Shown: positions 1 to 7,851, counted from the stretch's first letter. The stretch: DNA of 12,187 nucleotides from an uncultured Prevotellaceae bacterium (GCA_945827465.1 CALZOH010000089.1:1-12187); one strand, 5' to 3'. The notes: generated by a model from the sequence alone, not told the origin. Numbers and translations: made by a program.

Positions 1-129
1 ACACGGCGCAAAACCGTCATGCAAACGTTCAATACCTTTTTGTACACGACGCAAAACCGCTATACAAACGTTCAATGCCCGATTGTTCCTTGTGTAAAAC
101 CTCCCTGCAAATGTTCGGAATCACATTAT
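1..129. repeat. Degenerate 43-bp tandem repeat (three units visible)
   Basis: Three consecutive 43-bp units can be aligned in register at 1-43, 44-86 and 87-129. The core GCAAACGTTC or a variant recurs at 21, 64 and 107, exactly 43 bases apart. By eye, units 1 and 2 agree at about 35 of 43 positions, and unit 3 agrees with unit 1 at about 25 of 43. A fourth unit from 130 keeps little beyond an in-register AAAAC motif. There are no unique spacers between constant repeats, so this is not a CRISPR array. The array may continue to the left of the window. Its function is unknown. Confidence 0.6.
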
Positions 130-371
130 TCATGATACAAAACAGCATAGCCTGAACGGGATTCTATAATTAATGGGCACGGTCATTATCACGCTAATGG
201 TCTATGGAGATGATTCTTATTGCTAAGCCCTATAAGTTTCACCACTGATTTTCTACTGGCCCCGTAAATTAATCGAGAATCCTTTGCTGTAAATATAAAT
301 TTTGTAATTTTATCTTCTGTAAACCAAGATATCATCACTCTATTTTCAAACTCACATATTTTTTTAGTATT
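130..371. other. Non-coding leader region upstream of the lipoprotein gene
   Basis: I see no gene here. The stretch is AT-rich, especially from about 260 to 371. It contains several partial matches to the TAnnTTTG -7 box, for example near 297-304 and 341-348. None has a well-placed -33 TTTG partner, so I do not assign the promoter of the downstream gene. There is no Shine-Dalgarno-like site before the start codon at 372, which is normal for Bacteroidota. Confidence 0.5.
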
Positions 372-2849
372 ATGCTTATCAGTCGAATGGAAATAAGCGA
401 ATCACGGACCATAATCCGTTCGTTTTTATCAATGTTGCTCTGTTGTATTGTTATGGTCGGTTTAGCCGGTTGTTCCTCCTCAGATGATGAGTTGGAAGGA
501 GATCAAATCACGTTTCCTCAGTCAGGAATCCCTTCATTAGTCTTTTCCGACAAGGGCGGGGTCGAAGAGGTGTCATTTACGGCCACGTCGGATTGGAATA
601 TTTCCGTAGCTACTACCCGTACAGGAACTTGGTACTCGGTTTCTCCAACTTCGGGCAAGGCCGGTAAAGCAACCGTTATCATCACTACACAGCCGAATGA
701 CACTTACGACGATAGAGAGGCCACCATTACGTTGGTATGCGGAACCGAAAAGGTAGAACTCAATCTCTTGCAGAAACAAAAAGATGCGTTGACCACTACC
801 CAATCACACTTTGAGGTGCCTTCAGATGGTGGCGAAATTGAGATTGAGATTAATGCTAACATTTCCTTTGAGTGCGAGGTGGAGGCGAATGCTGCTTCCT
901 GGATTACACCGCTTGAAAACACTGCTTCTTCACGTGGATTGACTACTACAAAGAAACGGTTTGCTATTGCTGCAAATTCGGATACGGAAGCACGTGAGGG
1001 TAAGATTATCGTAAAGAGTGGTGAGCGGAAAGAAGAGATTATTGTTACTCAGAAACAGAAAGATGCGCTGACCACCACCCAATCGCGTTTTGAGGTAGCT
1101 GCCAATGGAGGCGAAATAGAAATTATAATCAACGCTAATATCACTTATGAATGTACAGTGGATGCAGATGCCTCTTCATGGATAACCTCTGTGGAAGAGA
1201 AAGTTTCTACGCGTGGACTAGTAGAGACAAAGAAACGGTTTGCTGTTGCAGCAAATCCGGACATGAAATCACGTGAAGGTTTTATCTTCATTAAAAGCGG
1301 GAGCCTGAAAGAAACAATTACCGTGTATCAAGAAGCTGCAAAGCCTATAGTTGTCGGCAATACCCAGGAAGTGGACTTGGGATTGAGTGTGGTATGGGCA
1401 GCCTGGAATGTCGGAGCCTCAAAGCCTGAGGAAGTGGGTAATTTTTATGCTTGGGGTGAGACAACCACGAAGGACGCTTATTACATCAATTCTTATACAC
1501 TCGCCAATTATTACAAGGATGCTGCGGCAACACAGTTAGATGCCCCGCACGATGCTGCTACGGTTAATTGGGGCAATCAGTGGCGAATGCCTACTGCTGA
1601 TGAGATCATGGAATTGAAAAGGAGTGATCAATTGCAGAAACAAAGATACACGCTCAATGGAGTGGAAGGACTGCTTTGCACTGCTTCAAATGGAAATTCC
1701 ATCTTATTCCCGAATACCGGTTGGCGTGATTATAGCTCAGACGTAAAAGATCCTACCCATTTGGGTTTCTGGTCAAGTACCGTTTCTTCTACCAATACGG
1801 ATGAGGCGTACAGCTATTATTCCGACCCTTCCGGTACTATTTTTGAGGGTATAGGTAGTGTATTGGCCACGGTGTCGCTTCGCTGCAACGGTCTCACGGT
1901 ACGTCCGGTGCGACGTCCGGATGTGCGGTTCTTGGACTTTAAAGCCGAAAATGTAACTGAGACGACGGCAGAGGTGTCGTTTGAAGTTGTTCTTGACGGA
2001 ACCAAAGATGCTGACATCGCCAAGGTGGGCTTCCAAGTGTCTACTTTGCCGGAAATCAACTATCAGAGCCAGAAAGAAGTTATTACCGCTCAGATACAGA
2101 ACGGAAGAATCAGTACCCGACTGGAGAACTTGACTTCTTCTACTACTTATTTCATCCGTCCGTTCATGCAAAGTCAAAAGGATGGAATTTATTACGGTGA
2201 GGTAAAACAACTCACAACGGCCGGTTCCCTTCCCTCTGAGCAATGGGTTGATTTGGGACTGAGCGTGAAATGGGCTTCTTATAATATCGGTGCCAATAGT
2301 CCGACAGAAGCCGGAAACCTATTCGGGTGGGCCGAAATTGAGCCAAGAACCAACAATGCATTCATATCCATTGCAGCAAGCAAATACTACTCTCATCGAG
2401 AGGATATCAACATCTATCATAGTCCCAATAGCATGTTGTCGCAGAAAGACGTGGTGCATCACTTCTCAAAATATGGCGAAGATGGTAAATTTCATCTTGA
2501 GGCTGAAGATGATGCTGCATCGGTAATCTGGGGCGATGGCGCACGAATTCCAACCAAGGAGGAGTGGGAAGAATTGCTCGAAAATACCGATTGGCAGGAA
2601 GCTACCATGTCGGGAGTGAAGGGATGGCGCTTTAACAGCAAGAAGAACAATAAGGCCATCTTCCTTCCTGCATTGGATTACTGGACATCAACTATACAAG
2701 AAGAAACCGTAACAAGTTACGCAAAAAATAGCGAGACCATCTTAAAGGTCTATTACCGGTATGATGATGCGTATTTTTGGGGTGATAACGGACTATTCTA
2801 TGGAGGTGGAAGGAATTATAGCATGAACATTCGTGCTGTTCACGAGTAG
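372..2849 (+). CDS. Surface lipoprotein with BACON-like, FISUMP-like and FN3-like domains
   Basis: Predicted 825-residue outer-membrane lipoprotein of unknown specific function. A hydrophobic signal segment (about residues 17-33) ends in a lipobox LAGC with the lipidated Cys at 34. The following SSSDDE resembles the Bacteroidota lipoprotein export signal that sends proteins to the cell surface. Residues about 55-136, 137-229 and 230-322 look like three BACON domains, a family thought to bind carbohydrate or mucin. The second and third are near duplicates. Residues about 334-515 and 625-825 both begin with V/WVDLGLSV.WA..N.GA and resemble the Fibrobacter succinogenes major paralogous (FISUMP) domain common in gut Bacteroidales. 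Between them, about 518-617, lies an FN3-like beta segment ending GEVKQLTT. No catalytic motif is seen, so I infer a binding or adhesion role. The start at 372 is the first in-frame ATG; the ATG at 387 is an alternative that keeps the signal peptide. Confidence 0.82.
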   Translation: MLISRMEISESRTIIRSFLSMLLCCIVMVGLAGCSSSDDELEGDQITFPQSGIPSLVFSDKGGVEEVSFTATSDWNISVATTRTGTWYSVSPTSGKAGKATVIITTQPNDTYDDREATITLVCGTEKVELNLLQKQKDALTTTQSHFEVPSDGGEIEIEINANISFECEVEANAASWITPLENTASSRGLTTTKKRFAIAANSDTEAREGKIIVKSGERKEEIIVTQKQKDALTTTQSRFEVAANGGEIEIIINANITYECTVDADASSWITSVEEKVSTRGLVETKKRFAVAANPDMKSREGFIFIKSGSLKETITVYQEAAKPIVVGNTQEVDLGLSVVWAAWNVGASKPEEVGNFYAWGETTTKDAYYINSYTLANYYKDAAATQLDAPHDAATVNWGNQWRMPTADEIMELKRSDQLQKQRYTLNGVEGLLCTASNGNSILFPNTGWRDYSSDVKDPTHLGFWSSTVSSTNTDEAYSYYSDPSGTIFEGIGSVLATVSLRCNGLTVRPVRRPDVRFLDFKAENVTETTAEVSFEVVLDGTKDADIAKVGFQVSTLPEINYQSQKEVITAQIQNGRISTRLENLTSSTTYFIRPFMQSQKDGIYYGEVKQLTTAGSLPSEQWVDLGLSVKWASYNIGANSPTEAGNLFGWAEIEPRTNNAFISIAASKYYSHREDINIYHSPNSMLSQKDVVHHFSKYGEDGKFHLEAEDDAASVIWGDGARIPTKEEWEELLENTDWQEATMSGVKGWRFNSKKNNKAIFLPALDYWTSTIQEETVTSYAKNSETILKVYYRYDDAYFWGDNGLFYGGGRNYSMNIRAVHE
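780..1337 (+). repeat. Internal tandem duplication of a 93-codon BACON module
   Basis: Codons 137-229 (780-1058) and 230-322 (1059-1337) encode two modules of equal length. Both open with KDALTTTQS and then share FEV, GGEIEI, INANI, the ASWIT segment, a TKKRFA block and a REG..I.KSG block. The DNA at the two module starts is also nearly identical, for example AAAGATGCG followed by TGACCAC. This points to a fairly recent in-frame duplication rather than ancient domain divergence. The first BACON-like domain (residues 55-136) is much less similar to either. Confidence 0.75.
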
Positions 2850-2981
2850 ACAGGCAACAAATTCATATAGCGAATTCAACATGTGCAGCAAGGTTTCATA
2901 GGCCTCAATAACATTCCTTCAACGCAGAAGAAATTTGGGATAAAAAACAGACTGCAATGAATGTTTCTCAGGTTTTTAAAC

Positions 2982-2989
2982 TACCTTTG
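2982..2989 (+). promoter_or_regulatory. Predicted -7 box for tyrS
   Basis: TACCTTTG matches the Bacteroidota -7 consensus TAnnTTTG. It lies 27 bases before the tyrS start, which implies a short 5' leader of roughly 20 bases. The -33 element is not clear; only a weak TG-containing stretch sits near the expected place. Confidence 0.6.
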
Positions 2990-3016
2990 CACCCGCAAAA
3001 CTAAACTCATCATTCA

Positions 3017-4309
3017 ATGAATTTTGTTGAAGAACTCACATGGCGCGGCATGCTTGCCCAAATTATGCCAGGAACCGAAGAACTCCTTCAAAAGGAGATG
3101 GTAACAGCTTATTTAGGAATAGACCCTACAGCTGATTCTTTACACATAGGACACTTGTGCGGCATTATGATGCTCCGACACTTACAACGTTGTGGGCACA
3201 AGCCTATCATTTTGGTCGGCGGAGCCACCGGTATGATTGGTGACCCTTCAGGAAAAAGCCAAGAGCGCAACCTGCTCGATACCGAAACCCTATATCACAA
3301 TCAAGAATGTATCAAGCAACAAGTAGCAAAATTCCTCGACTTCGACGAATCACTGCCCAATGCTGCCGAAATGGCAAATAACTATGATTGGATGAAGGAT
3401 TTCACTTTTCTTGATTTCGCTCGCGAAGTAGGAAAGCACATTACCGTCAACTACATGATGGCCAAAGACAGTGTTCAGAAACGACTTAACGGAGAGGCAC
3501 GCGATGGTTTATCTTTCACAGAGTTCACCTACCAACTTTTGCAGGGCTATGACTTCCTGCATCTTTACAAAACAAAGAATTGCAAATTGCAATTAGGCGG
3601 TAACGACCAATGGGGAAACATCACAACCGGAACAGAACTCATCCGCCGTACTCTTGGCATTGAAAATACCGCATACGCCTTAACCTGTCCGCTTATCACC
3701 AAAGCCGACGGTAAAAAATTCGGAAAGACCGAAAGCGGCAACGTTTGGTTAGATCCCAAACGCACCACACCCTATAAGTTCTATCAGTTCTGGCTGAATG
3801 TCAGTGACGACGATGCTGAACGCTACATTAAAATCTTCACCTCGCTTACGCGTGAAGAAATCGAAGCACTCGTTGCTGAACACCAAACTGACCCCGGACG
3901 ACGCATTCTTCAGAAACGCTTGGGCGAAGAAGTCACGGTAATGGTACATGGCAAAGAACAATACGATCTTGCTATCGAGGCATCCAATCTACTGTTTGGA
4001 AAATCAACCAAGGAAAATCTGTTAAAGCTTGATGAAGAAACCCTGCTCAGCGTATTCGACGGTGTTCCCACCTTTGAAGTCTCTAAAGATGACATCAATG
4101 GGAAAGCAGTCGATTTGCTCGCAGAAAAGACAGCTTGTTTCCCGTCAAAAAGCGAATATCGCAAATTAGTAAAGGGTGGTGGTGTTAGCATCAACAAAGA
4201 AAAAGTTACCGATGCGGAACTGAATCTTACTGCTGACGACTTGCTCGACGGTAAATATCTCCTGATACAACGCGGTAAAAAGAACTACTTCTTGATTATT
4301 GCAAAATAA
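3017..4309 (+). CDS. tyrS: Tyrosine--tRNA ligase (TyrRS)
   Basis: Class I aminoacyl-tRNA synthetase that activates tyrosine with ATP and loads it on tRNA-Tyr in the cytoplasm. The 430-residue length fits the bacterial family. The Rossmann catalytic domain shows YLGIDPTADSLHIGH (residues 32-46) with the class I HIGH signature at 43-46. It also shows the conserved QLGGNDQWGN block (192-201) and KFGKT at 234-238 as the KMSKS-loop equivalent. The C-terminal part from about 369 is an S4-type RNA-binding domain (SEYRKLVKGGGVSIN and following). The start at 3017 sits just downstream of a consensus -7 box and has no Shine-Dalgarno site. No clear hairpin terminator was seen before the tRNA promoter that follows. 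Nothing is unusual about the protein, and no T-box-like leader is present in the short upstream gap. Confidence 0.97.
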   Translation: MNFVEELTWRGMLAQIMPGTEELLQKEMVTAYLGIDPTADSLHIGHLCGIMMLRHLQRCGHKPIILVGGATGMIGDPSGKSQERNLLDTETLYHNQECIKQQVAKFLDFDESLPNAAEMANNYDWMKDFTFLDFAREVGKHITVNYMMAKDSVQKRLNGEARDGLSFTEFTYQLLQGYDFLHLYKTKNCKLQLGGNDQWGNITTGTELIRRTLGIENTAYALTCPLITKADGKKFGKTESGNVWLDPKRTTPYKFYQFWLNVSDDDAERYIKIFTSLTREEIEALVAEHQTDPGRRILQKRLGEEVTVMVHGKEQYDLAIEASNLLFGKSTKENLLKLDEETLLSVFDGVPTFEVSKDDINGKAVDLLAEKTACFPSKSEYRKLVKGGGVSINKEKVTDAELNLTADDLLDGKYLLIQRGKKNYFLIIAK

Positions 4310-4324
4310 AAAATTCCATCAAAA

Positions 4325-4356
4325 TTTGGATATTTAAGAAAGAGGCTGTAAATTTG
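4325..4356 (+). promoter_or_regulatory. Promoter of tRNA-Gln: TTTG-N20-TAAATTTG
   Basis: This is the best promoter match in the window. TTTG at 4325-4328 is followed after 20 bases by TAAATTTG at 4349-4356, fitting the Bacteroidota -33/-7 consensus in both sequence and spacing. It lies 35 bases before the mature tRNA 5' end. The tRNA is therefore probably transcribed on its own, with a short 5' leader, rather than only by read-through from tyrS. Confidence 0.75.
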
Positions 4357-4391
4357 CACTCGCTAAGAAGGTAAATCCTCTTATATAGGAT

Positions 4392-4466
4392 TGTTCCATG
4401 GTGTAATGGTTAGCACTAGGGTTTTTGGTACCCTCAGTAGTAGTTCGAGTCTACTTGGAACAACCA
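4392..4466 (+). tRNA. tRNA-Gln (anticodon TTG), CCA encoded
   Basis: Folds as a complete cloverleaf. The acceptor stem pairs TGTTCCA (4392-4398) with TGGAACA (4456-4462), followed by discriminator A and an encoded CCA (4464-4466). The D arm is GTGTAATGGTTAGCAC. The anticodon stem AGGGT/ACCCT encloses loop TTTTGGT, giving anticodon TTG, which reads CAA glutamine codons. The T arm is AGTAG-TTCGAGT-CTACT. It is flanked by a consensus promoter upstream and a strong terminator directly downstream, so it forms a single-gene transcription unit. Confidence 0.96.
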
Positions 4467-4470
4467 ATTG

Positions 4471-4504
4471 AAAGAGCTCCCGATGATTCGGGAGCTCTTT
4501 CTGT
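4471..4504 (+). terminator. Rho-independent terminator of tRNA-Gln
   Basis: A perfect 13-bp stem pairs AAAGAGCTCCCGA (4471-4483) with TCGGGAGCTCTTT (4488-4500) around loop TGAT. It begins four bases after the encoded CCA. The downstream tract CTGTT is short on T, but the stem itself ends in TTT. It separates the tRNA from nhaD. Confidence 0.85.
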
Positions 4505-4612
4505 TAGGCGGTTTTGAAAACTGGAGATTGAAAAACATTCTCGCTTTCTATGTTATAAAACACATTTTTGGTGACTTAACAATGCTTTATACGTCCTTTA
4601 CGTTTTAAATAC

Positions 4613-4620
4613 TAATTTTG
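4613..4620 (+). promoter_or_regulatory. Predicted -7 box for nhaD
   Basis: TAATTTTG matches TAnnTTTG and lies 45 bases before the nhaD start codon. A convincing -33 TTTG at 19-21 bases upstream is not visible. The rest of the tRNA-nhaD gap (4505-4612) is AT-rich and shows nothing else I can name. Confidence 0.55.
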
Positions 4621-4665
4621 CCGCGTTTATAAAATTCTGAAATACTTTTCTTCAAAAAATCAGTC

Positions 4666-6066
4666 ATGACAACAATCATTACAGTTGTATTCTTATTGGG
4701 CTACTTGATGATTACTTTAGAAAACAATATCAAAGTAAATAAAACTGCAGTAGCTTTATTTCTAAGTGTAGCCTGCTGGGTTCTCTATATGGGAAATTGC
4801 GGTTCGTATATCGATTTGATGCACGCTTCCGACTTTGCCGAATGGAAGAAAGCATTGAGCGAAGGAAGTATCGCCACAGCTGCCTCGTACGTTGTCCATA
4901 AAGTATTCATTAATCACGTTGGCGACACCAGCGAGATCATATTCTTCCTATTGGGTGCCATGACGATTGTTGAAGTAGTAGATTCAAACGGAGGATTCAA
5001 CTTCGTACGCGATAAGGTTCGTACCAAAAGTCAGCGTGCTCTGTTATGGCGCATTACGTTCATGACATTTTTTCTTTCAGCCGTCCTCGACAACCTCACC
5101 TCTTCCATCGTCATGGTCATGGTACTGCGTAAGTTGGTACATCATCGCCGCCTACGCATGGCCTACGCAGGTATGGTCATATTAGCAGCCAATGCAGGAG
5201 GCGCGTTCTCGCCCATCGGCGACGTAACCACCATTATGCTTTGGATTAAGGGGAACATCACTACTTTGGGCGTTATCAAGGAACTGTTCTTACCTTCCTT
5301 GGCATCCGTATTGGTACCATTACTCATTCTTCAGCACATACTAAAAGGAGATTTGGTACAAGTAAAAGTGAATGACGACACACAAGGAGAGAAATTTGAA
5401 TTTTCAAAAGGCCAGCGCAACGCTGTCTTCTATGTGGGTGTAGTGGGATTGGTATTTGTTCCTATTTTCCGTACACTCACCGGCCTACCTCCTTTCATGG
5501 GCATCATTCTCGTACTTTCTGTCCTTTGGATTATGACGGAATGCTTTTATCACCATCATAAAGACTCTCCTCGCAAAAATCGCGTCAGCGCCGTTCTGCG
5601 CCGCATCGACCTAAGCACCATTCTTTTCTTCCTCGGTATCCTGATGGCAGTAGGAGCTTTACAGGAAACGGGTGTTTTAGCAGCCCTTGGCGTTGAATTA
5701 GAAAAGCTCTCCGGCGGAAATGCCTATGTCATTACCGGCGCCATCGGTATTGCCTCTTCCATTGTCGACAATGTTCCCTTGGTTGCGTCTTGTATGCACA
5801 TGTACGAAATTGCCACTCCGGCCCAGGCATTGGCCAACCCCGAGCTCGAAAGCCTGCTCATCGACGGTACATTCTGGCAGTTATTAGCCTACTGCGCCGG
5901 AACCGGCGGCAGCATTCTCATTATCGGTAGCGCTGCCGGCGTCATTGTAATGGGATTAGAGAAGATTTCCTTTGGATGGTATCTCAGGCATTACACCCTT
6001 TTGGCTTTAGCCGGTTTCTTTGCCGGTATGATCGTCTACTGGTTGGAAAAACTGTTCATCTTTTAA
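4666..6066 (+). CDS. nhaD: Na+/H+ antiporter, NhaD type
   Basis: Inner-membrane sodium/proton exchanger of the NhaD family (ion transporter superfamily), expected to expel Na+ and help hold cytoplasmic pH and sodium balance. The 466-residue protein is mostly hydrophobic with roughly 11-13 membrane segments, beginning with one at residues 2-20 and ending in one before the C-terminal LEKLFIF. Family-like polar motifs sit within membrane stretches: VLDNLTSS (Asp142-Asn143), NAGGAFSPIGDVTTIMLW (Asp186), and VDNVP (Asp368-Asn369, Pro371). A glycine-rich GTGGSILIIGSAAG segment lies near the C terminus. Paired DN motifs of this kind are typical of the two inverted repeats in this transporter class. 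It has its own -7 box and a hairpin behind it, so it is probably monocistronic. A related arsenite or anion carrier is possible on fold alone, but the whole-protein pattern favours NhaD. Confidence 0.9.
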   Translation: MTTIITVVFLLGYLMITLENNIKVNKTAVALFLSVACWVLYMGNCGSYIDLMHASDFAEWKKALSEGSIATAASYVVHKVFINHVGDTSEIIFFLLGAMTIVEVVDSNGGFNFVRDKVRTKSQRALLWRITFMTFFLSAVLDNLTSSIVMVMVLRKLVHHRRLRMAYAGMVILAANAGGAFSPIGDVTTIMLWIKGNITTLGVIKELFLPSLASVLVPLLILQHILKGDLVQVKVNDDTQGEKFEFSKGQRNAVFYVGVVGLVFVPIFRTLTGLPPFMGIILVLSVLWIMTECFYHHHKDSPRKNRVSAVLRRIDLSTILFFLGILMAVGALQETGVLAALGVELEKLSGGNAYVITGAIGIASSIVDNVPLVASCMHMYEIATPAQALANPELESLLIDGTFWQLLAYCAGTGGSILIIGSAAGVIVMGLEKISFGWYLRHYTLLALAGFFAGMIVYWLEKLFIF

Positions 6067-6089
6067 ACATCATAGCACGAATAACAACT

Positions 6090-6134
6090 TTGTTTCGGGT
6101 TCCGCGACTTTTTTAAGTCTAAAACCCGAAACAA
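6090..6134. terminator. Hairpin downstream of nhaD, possible terminator
   Basis: A 12-bp perfect inverted repeat pairs TTGTTTCGGGTT (6090-6101) with AACCCGAAACAA (6123-6134). The 21-base interior contains a smaller GACTT/AAGTC hairpin around TTTT. The downstream sequence TTTCTGTT is only moderately T-rich, so termination efficiency is uncertain. It lies between the nhaD stop and the next gene's promoter, where a terminator is expected. Confidence 0.6.
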
Positions 6135-6180
6135 TTTCTGTTCCGAAGAAATCATTCTTACATTATTCGGTATTTTTCCG

Positions 6181-6188
6181 TAACTTTG
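6181..6188 (+). promoter_or_regulatory. Predicted -7 box for the CoA-transferase gene
   Basis: TAACTTTG matches TAnnTTTG and lies 36 bases before the ATG at 6225. The expected -33 area (about 6157-6161) reads TTCTTA, a poor match to TTTG. Confidence 0.6.
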
Positions 6189-6224
6189 CCGCTCGAAAAG
6201 AATTAATTAACTCATCATATATAC

Positions 6225-7739
6225 ATGGAATTGGAAAAGATATCGGCGATTGAAGCTGCCGAATTGATTCAAAATGGAGATAACGTAGGTTTAAGCGGAT
6301 TTACACCTGCCGGTGTACCCAAGATGATACCTCACGCCATTGCTGAAAAGGCAATCCGCGAACATGAAGCCGGAAAACCTTTCAAGATTAATGTTTATAC
6401 CGGAGCATCAACCGGCCAAAGTTGCGATGGCGACTTGACCAATGCGCAAGCCATTGCTTACCGTGCTCCTTACACGACCAACAAAGACTTTCGCACGCAC
6501 GTCAATGCCGGTGAAGTAGCTTACCAAGACATGAACCTTTCTAACATGGCCACTCAGTTGCGCGATGGCAACCTGGGCAATGTTGATTGGGCCATCATCG
6601 AGGTCAGCGACATCGACATCGTAGGCGATAAAGCCCAAATCTATCTGACAGCCGCAGGAGGTATCTCCCCCACCATTTGCCGCATGGCCCAGAAGGGCAT
6701 TATTTTGGAATACAACCTGCACCATGCAGGCAAGATGCGCGGAATGCACGACATGTACGAAATCGAGCAGCCGCCCTTTCGTCGTCCTGTCGACGTAACC
6801 GGCCCGATGGACCGCATCGGAAAGCCCTACATCGAGATTCCCGTCAGCAAGATTCGCGGTGTGGTTGAATGCGACCTCGCCGACGAAGCCCGCGCCTTCA
6901 CCGAGCCCAGCGAAACCACCGACACCATCGGACAGAATGTGGCCGACTTCCTGCTCGACAACCTGCGCAAGGGTCTTATCCCGAAGACCTTCCTCAACAT
7001 GCAGTCGGGCGTAGGTTCCACCGCCAATGCCGTACTCGGCGCCATGGGTAGCTGCAAGGAAATCCCCAACTTCGGCATCTACACCGAAGTATTGCAGAAC
7101 GCAGCCGTTGACCTGCTGTTGAGCGGACGCGTAACGGGAGCATCCACTTGCTCGCTGACCATCACCGACGAAACGCTGCAAAAGATTTATGCCAACATCG
7201 ACTTCTTCAAGAAGCACCTCGTCATCCGTCCCAGCGAAATCTCCAACTGCCCCGAAGTCATCTCGCGCATTGGAGTTTGCGCCATGAACACCGCCATCGA
7301 GGTCGACATCTACGGTCACGTCAACTCCACCAAGATTTGCGGTACCAAGATGATGAACGGTATCGGAGGTTCGGCCGACTTTACCAACAATGCTTACCTC
7401 AGCATCTTCAGCTGCGGTAGTACCACCAAGGGCGGAAAAATCAGTTCTATCGTGCCCTTCTGCTCACACATCGACCACACCAGCCACTTCGTCAGTGCCG
7501 TCATCACGGAATACGGTGTTGCCGACCTGCGCGGTATCGGCGACATGGAGCGCGCCGAGCGTCTCATTGCCATCGCTCACCCCGACTACCGTCCGATGTT
7601 GAGAGACTACATGAAGATTGCCGAAAAATACGGCGGCGAAGTTCACCATGTACTGTCGGCTGCATTTGCCATGCACGACACCTTCCGTCGCAAGGGCGAC
7701 ATGCGCCTCACCGACTGGAGCGAATACATCAAGGACTAA
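6225..7739 (+). CDS. Acetyl-CoA hydrolase/CoA-transferase family protein (probable succinate CoA-transferase)
   Basis: Cytoplasmic 504-residue class I CoA-transferase of the acetyl-CoA hydrolase/transferase family, which includes succinyl-CoA:acetate and propionyl-CoA:succinate CoA-transferases. The N-terminal half starts with NGDNVGLSGFTPAGVPK (residues about 17-33), an anion/CoA-binding-type segment. The C-terminal half holds FGIYTEVLQN, where Glu288 corresponds to the family's catalytic glutamate that forms the glutamyl-CoA intermediate, and the conserved GIGGSADF glycine loop. These features favour CoA transfer over simple hydrolysis. In succinate- and propionate-forming Bacteroidales such an enzyme moves CoA between succinate, acetate and propionate during fermentation. 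The exact acyl pair cannot be read from sequence. The gene is preceded by its own -7 box and followed by a strong hairpin. From roughly 6700 onward its codons are markedly C/G-ending compared with the genes to the left. Confidence 0.9.
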   Translation: MELEKISAIEAAELIQNGDNVGLSGFTPAGVPKMIPHAIAEKAIREHEAGKPFKINVYTGASTGQSCDGDLTNAQAIAYRAPYTTNKDFRTHVNAGEVAYQDMNLSNMATQLRDGNLGNVDWAIIEVSDIDIVGDKAQIYLTAAGGISPTICRMAQKGIILEYNLHHAGKMRGMHDMYEIEQPPFRRPVDVTGPMDRIGKPYIEIPVSKIRGVVECDLADEARAFTEPSETTDTIGQNVADFLLDNLRKGLIPKTFLNMQSGVGSTANAVLGAMGSCKEIPNFGIYTEVLQNAAVDLLLSGRVTGASTCSLTITDETLQKIYANIDFFKKHLVIRPSEISNCPEVISRIGVCAMNTAIEVDIYGHVNSTKICGTKMMNGIGGSADFTNNAYLSIFSCGSTTKGGKISSIVPFCSHIDHTSHFVSAVITEYGVADLRGIGDMERAERLIAIAHPDYRPMLRDYMKIAEKYGGEVHHVLSAAFAMHDTFRRKGDMRLTDWSEYIKD

Positions 7740-7768
7740 GCTCCGTCCTTCCCAACAAATATTCCCAA

Positions 7769-7824
7769 AGTGGAGCCAAAAGGATGTCAAGCGCATCTTT
7801 TGCGCTCCACTCTGTTTATTTTAT
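7769..7824 (+). terminator. Terminator of the CoA-transferase gene
   Basis: A long imperfect hairpin: AGTGGAGC (7769-7776) pairs with GCTCCACT (7804-7811). The stem continues inward by pairing CAAAAG and ATG with CAT and CTTTTG, with two single-base bulges, around loop TCAAGCG. It is followed by a T-rich tract (CTGTTTATTTTA). It lies 30 bases after the stop codon and 28 bases before the next ATG, so the end of the T tract is in the leader of the peptidase gene. No consensus promoter was found between it and that gene. Confidence 0.75.
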
Positions 7825-7851
7825 CATTTCACATCTTCAACCATCCCATCA

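Noticed and set aside
1..129. Possible CRISPR array
   Set aside because: The periodic units are directly adjacent and diverge along their whole length. There is no alternation of constant repeats and unique spacers, and no cas gene in the window.
4449..4466. tRNA-Gln 3' end as an integration (att) site
   Set aside because: No second copy of the tRNA 3' end and no integrase gene were seen in the window. The tRNA is followed immediately by its own terminator and then nhaD.
6408..7319. 303-codon open frame on the - strand opposite the CoA-transferase gene
   Set aside because: Same cause: it is a shadow of a codon-biased real gene with the same low-complexity composition and no family motifs.
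7618..7851. Upstream in-frame extension of the peptidase gene starting at 7618
   Set aside because: It would overlap the end of the CoA-transferase gene, read through its terminator hairpin, and place the clear signal peptide in the interior. The ATG at 7852 gives a normal secreted C1B protein.
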